Part shown: piece after piece, positions 6,064 to 7,453 of the stretch
Position numbering within the stretch: position 1 is the stretch's first letter
Layout: every line of letters begins with the position of its first letter
From: Klebsiella pneumoniae
Lineage (GTDB): Bacteria; Pseudomonadota; Gammaproteobacteria; Pseudomonadales; Azotimanducaceae
DNA length: 7,453 nucleotides
Reading direction: 5' to 3'
NCBI GenBank assembly: GCA_945878745.1
Contig: CAMDVY010000142.1
Location: 1 to 7,453, forward strand
The notes under the pieces: model-generated
Databases searched by the model: none
Told to the model about the DNA's origin: nothing
Seen by the model: only the letters and a program-made list of their open reading frames with translations
Program-made: the position numbers and the translations under genes

Positions 6064-6085
6064 GCGGCCGGAATCTTCCGGCCGC
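6064..6085. terminator. Strong hairpin between convergent genes, probable bidirectional terminator
   Basis: GCGGCCGGAA (6064-6073) and TTCCGGCCGC (6076-6085) are exact reverse complements around TC; in RNA a loop of about six bases would close an 8-bp GC stem. It starts 20 bases after the pntB stop and ends 25 bases before the stop of the convergent gene, the usual place for a shared terminator. Neither side has a clear T-run, so it may instead protect mRNA 3' ends or need Rho. The hairpin is certain; its role is inferred. Confidence 0.65.
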
Positions 6086-6110
6086 GTCGTGATCCCTTCC
6101 TGCCTCTGAT

Positions 6111-6635
6111 CTACATGGGTGGTTTCACACCAATGTATCGATAAGTCGTACTTTGTTTTGTTTCTCCGGCGGCGCTGCCCTGTTTGTAGGGCAGCTTGTC
6201 AGCGACACCGAGATTGATGCGCGTTTGCGCGGCCGGGATTCCGCTGCCAGGCAATTCGACGGTATAAATCAGAACGCTGGTCTCAACACCGTCGATTATC
6301 TCGGAGCCAGCCGTTTGACATCCCGTGACCTTGATTTTTCCGCTTTGCATGCTGGCGATGGTTTCACGCTCGACCTCATCCATGTTCATCGGCGCGACAA
6401 TCCATTGGTCGTTGAGAAACATATAGAACTTGCCCTCTGCCTTGATCACTTCACTTCTGAAGTCGTCGATCTGCGAGACGGCGTGCCAGGCCGACTGTGC
6501 GACCTTGGCTTCGCTGGCCTCGATCAGCGGTGAGCAGGCTGCGTCCATTGCCAGTACGACGGGCGTGGACATCATGGTCATGGTGGTTATCGACAGACAG
6601 TGAATGGCTTTTCGCAAGTTGACGACTCCAGTCAT
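6111..6635 (-). CDS. Uncharacterised small exported protein
   Basis: I do not recognise the family. The ATG at 6635 gives 174 aa. Its N-terminus (MTGVVNLRKAIHCLSITTMT, then a hydrophobic run to VVLA near residue 29) looks like a Sec signal peptide, and the remainder is soluble. An upstream in-frame ATG at 6710 would add 25 residues in front of that signal and has only a weak AAGG element, so I prefer 6635. The predicted mature part has two cysteines, in AACSP (about residue 34) and TGCQT, which could form a periplasmic disulfide. It is polar, with a KFYMFLNDQWIVAPMN segment in the middle and a C-terminal STTYRYIGVKPPM. It is not a lipoprotein, since no lipobox precedes the first mature cysteine. 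It converges on pntB and diverges from the NnrU-family gene, so it is probably a single-gene unit. Confidence 0.72.
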   Translation of the reverse strand: MTGVVNLRKAIHCLSITTMTMMSTPVVLAMDAACSPLIEASEAKVAQSAWHAVSQIDDFRSEVIKAEGKFYMFLNDQWIVAPMNMDEVERETIASMQSGKIKVTGCQTAGSEIIDGVETSVLIYTVELPGSGIPAAQTRINLGVADKLPYKQGSAAGETKQSTTYRYIGVKPPM

Positions 6636-6648
6636 CGTTGAGGCGCCC

Positions 6649-6654
6649 AGTATC
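6649..6654 (-). promoter_or_regulatory. Possible extended -10 for the exported-protein gene
   Basis: On the minus strand TGCGATACT (6657-6649) resembles an extended -10 element (TG, one base, then GATACT). It lies about 14 bases upstream of the preferred start at 6635. No matching -35 is seen. If it is used, the leader would be very short. It also helps explain why translation would begin at 6635 and not at 6710, but the match is weak. Confidence 0.18.
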
Positions 6655-6732
6655 GCAGAATCGAAAACTTGCGCGATTGCTCTTTGCCTCACGCGTTCAT
6701 CGCAAACCATTCGCCTTGAACTCTCCTCGGCG

Positions 6733-6738
6733 TAAGAT
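6733..6738 (+). promoter_or_regulatory. Possible -10 element for the nnrU-family gene
   Basis: TAAGAT (6733-6738) matches the sigma-70 -10 consensus in five of six positions and lies 23 bases before the ATG at 6762. The hexamer 17 bases upstream, TTCGCC (6710-6715), is a poor -35. I see no FNR/NnrR-type TTGAT-N4-ATCAA dyad nearby. Low confidence. Confidence 0.2.
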
Positions 6739-6761
6739 CCACCAAATTGTTCTCGAGATGA

Positions 6762-7442
6762 ATGATGGAAGAAGTTCTGGTCGCCGGATTGTTGTTACTG
6801 GTCACGCACTTCGGGCTGTCGAGTACATCCATTCGCCCGATGATCGTCTCGGCTATCGGTGAGCAGGGCTTTCTTGGTCTCTACTCACTGGTCTCACTGG
6901 CGACGTTCGGGTTCCTCATCTACGAATATTCGGATGTCCCGCGTTATGAATATGCCTGGTTCCCCAACCCGGATCTCTACTGGATTCCGAAAGTGGTGAT
7001 GCCTGTTGCGACAGTGTTTTTGCTGGGTGGATTTCTGGTTCCCAATCCGACACAAGTTGGACAGGAAAAGCTGCTTGCGCAAGGTGTGGATACACGAGGG
7101 TTGGTCAGGATCACGCGGCATCCGTTCCTGTGGTCCGTCATCCTGTGGTCGCTGAGCCACATTGCCGTCAACGGTGACTACGTGTCACTGACGTTTTTCG
7201 GCACGTTCCTGCTCTTGGGAGGCATAGGCACGTTGCTGCTGGATGCGAAGAAAGCCAGCAAACTCGGCGATCAATGGGTGCCGTTTGCCGCAGCGACATC
7301 CAATATTCCCTTTGTTGCCATCCTCACCGGCCGTAACAAGTTCGTTCCGTCAGAACTCTGGCTGCCGGTGCTCATTGGCCTCGCGGGATATGCTGCATTC
7401 TGGTTGCTGCACGAATGGATCACCGGCGTGCCGGTCGTCTGA
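6762..7442 (+). CDS. nnrU: NnrU-family integral membrane protein
   Basis: This is a membrane protein of 226 aa with about six hydrophobic segments (roughly residues 4-20, 35-54, 77-93, 122-135, 141-161 and 199-217). The core RITRHPFLWSVILWSLSHIAVNGD (116-139) and the following GTFLLLGGIGTLLLDAKK (147-164) are typical of the NnrU family. Members include proteins near nitrite/nitric-oxide reductase genes in some alphaproteobacteria and the plant enzyme 15-cis-zeta-carotene isomerase (Z-ISO), which binds heme. His16, His120 and His133 are candidates for conserved or heme-liganding residues. No denitrification or carotenoid genes are visible here, so its role is open and the symbol is a family label. 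The start at 6762 (another ATG follows at 6765) has only a weak GAG upstream. Length is normal. Confidence 0.9.
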   Translation: MMEEVLVAGLLLLVTHFGLSSTSIRPMIVSAIGEQGFLGLYSLVSLATFGFLIYEYSDVPRYEYAWFPNPDLYWIPKVVMPVATVFLLGGFLVPNPTQVGQEKLLAQGVDTRGLVRITRHPFLWSVILWSLSHIAVNGDYVSLTFFGTFLLLGGIGTLLLDAKKASKLGDQWVPFAAATSNIPFVAILTGRNKFVPSELWLPVLIGLAGYAAFWLLHEWITGVPVV

Positions 7443-7453
7443 TCTGTGACTAG

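Noticed and set aside
6153..6533. Plus-strand open frame of 126 codons opposite the exported-protein gene
   Set aside because: The minus-strand reading offers a signal peptide, a balanced composition and a terminator-like hairpin after its stop. The plus-strand reading has no signal, motif or ribosome-binding site. The choice is probable, not certain.

Overview
The window is an ordinary-looking chromosomal segment from a free-living, Gram-negative proteobacterium. It is moderately GC-rich by eye, tightly packed and has no mobile elements. A TRAP uptake system, a proton-translocating transhydrogenase in the three-gene arrangement and an NnrU-family membrane protein would suit a marine or other aquatic, probably gammaproteobacterial, genome. 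That taxonomic guess is inference; no rRNA or other marker gene is present.

Layout. Positions 1-2914 carry a minus-strand operon for a tripartite TRAP transporter in the order dctP (periplasmic binding protein), dctQ (small membrane subunit), dctM (large membrane subunit, cut by the window start). Its genes overlap by 1 and 14 bases, so translation is probably coupled. A 328-base divergent intergenic region (2915-3242) separates it from a plus-strand operon, pntAA-pntAB-pntB (3243-6043), which encodes all three polypeptides of the NAD(P)+ transhydrogenase. A 10-bp-stem hairpin lies just after pntB. A convergent minus-strand gene (6111-6635) then encodes a small, unrecognised, probably exported protein. 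Divergent from it, at 6762-7442, is an NnrU-family integral membrane protein.

How the genes work together. The TRAP system should import an organic acid (the binding protein resembles the 2-oxoacid-binding TakP type) using an ion gradient. The transhydrogenase uses the proton gradient to make NADPH from NADH. The two operons share an upstream region, so joint control by carbon supply is possible, but the sequence does not prove it.

The coding genes look intact and conventional, and I do not see a new multi-gene system. The most unusual material is non-coding and lies in the dctP/pntAA intergenic region. It holds three 12-bp-spaced direct repeats that make four GGGG runs over the dctP ribosome-binding site (a G-quadruplex candidate in front of a TTG start). 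It also holds two perfect inverted repeats, one imperfect one, and a tetranucleotide microsatellite (AATG)4(AACG)4 just upstream of the pntAA start. The secreted protein at 6111-6635 is the only gene whose family I cannot name.
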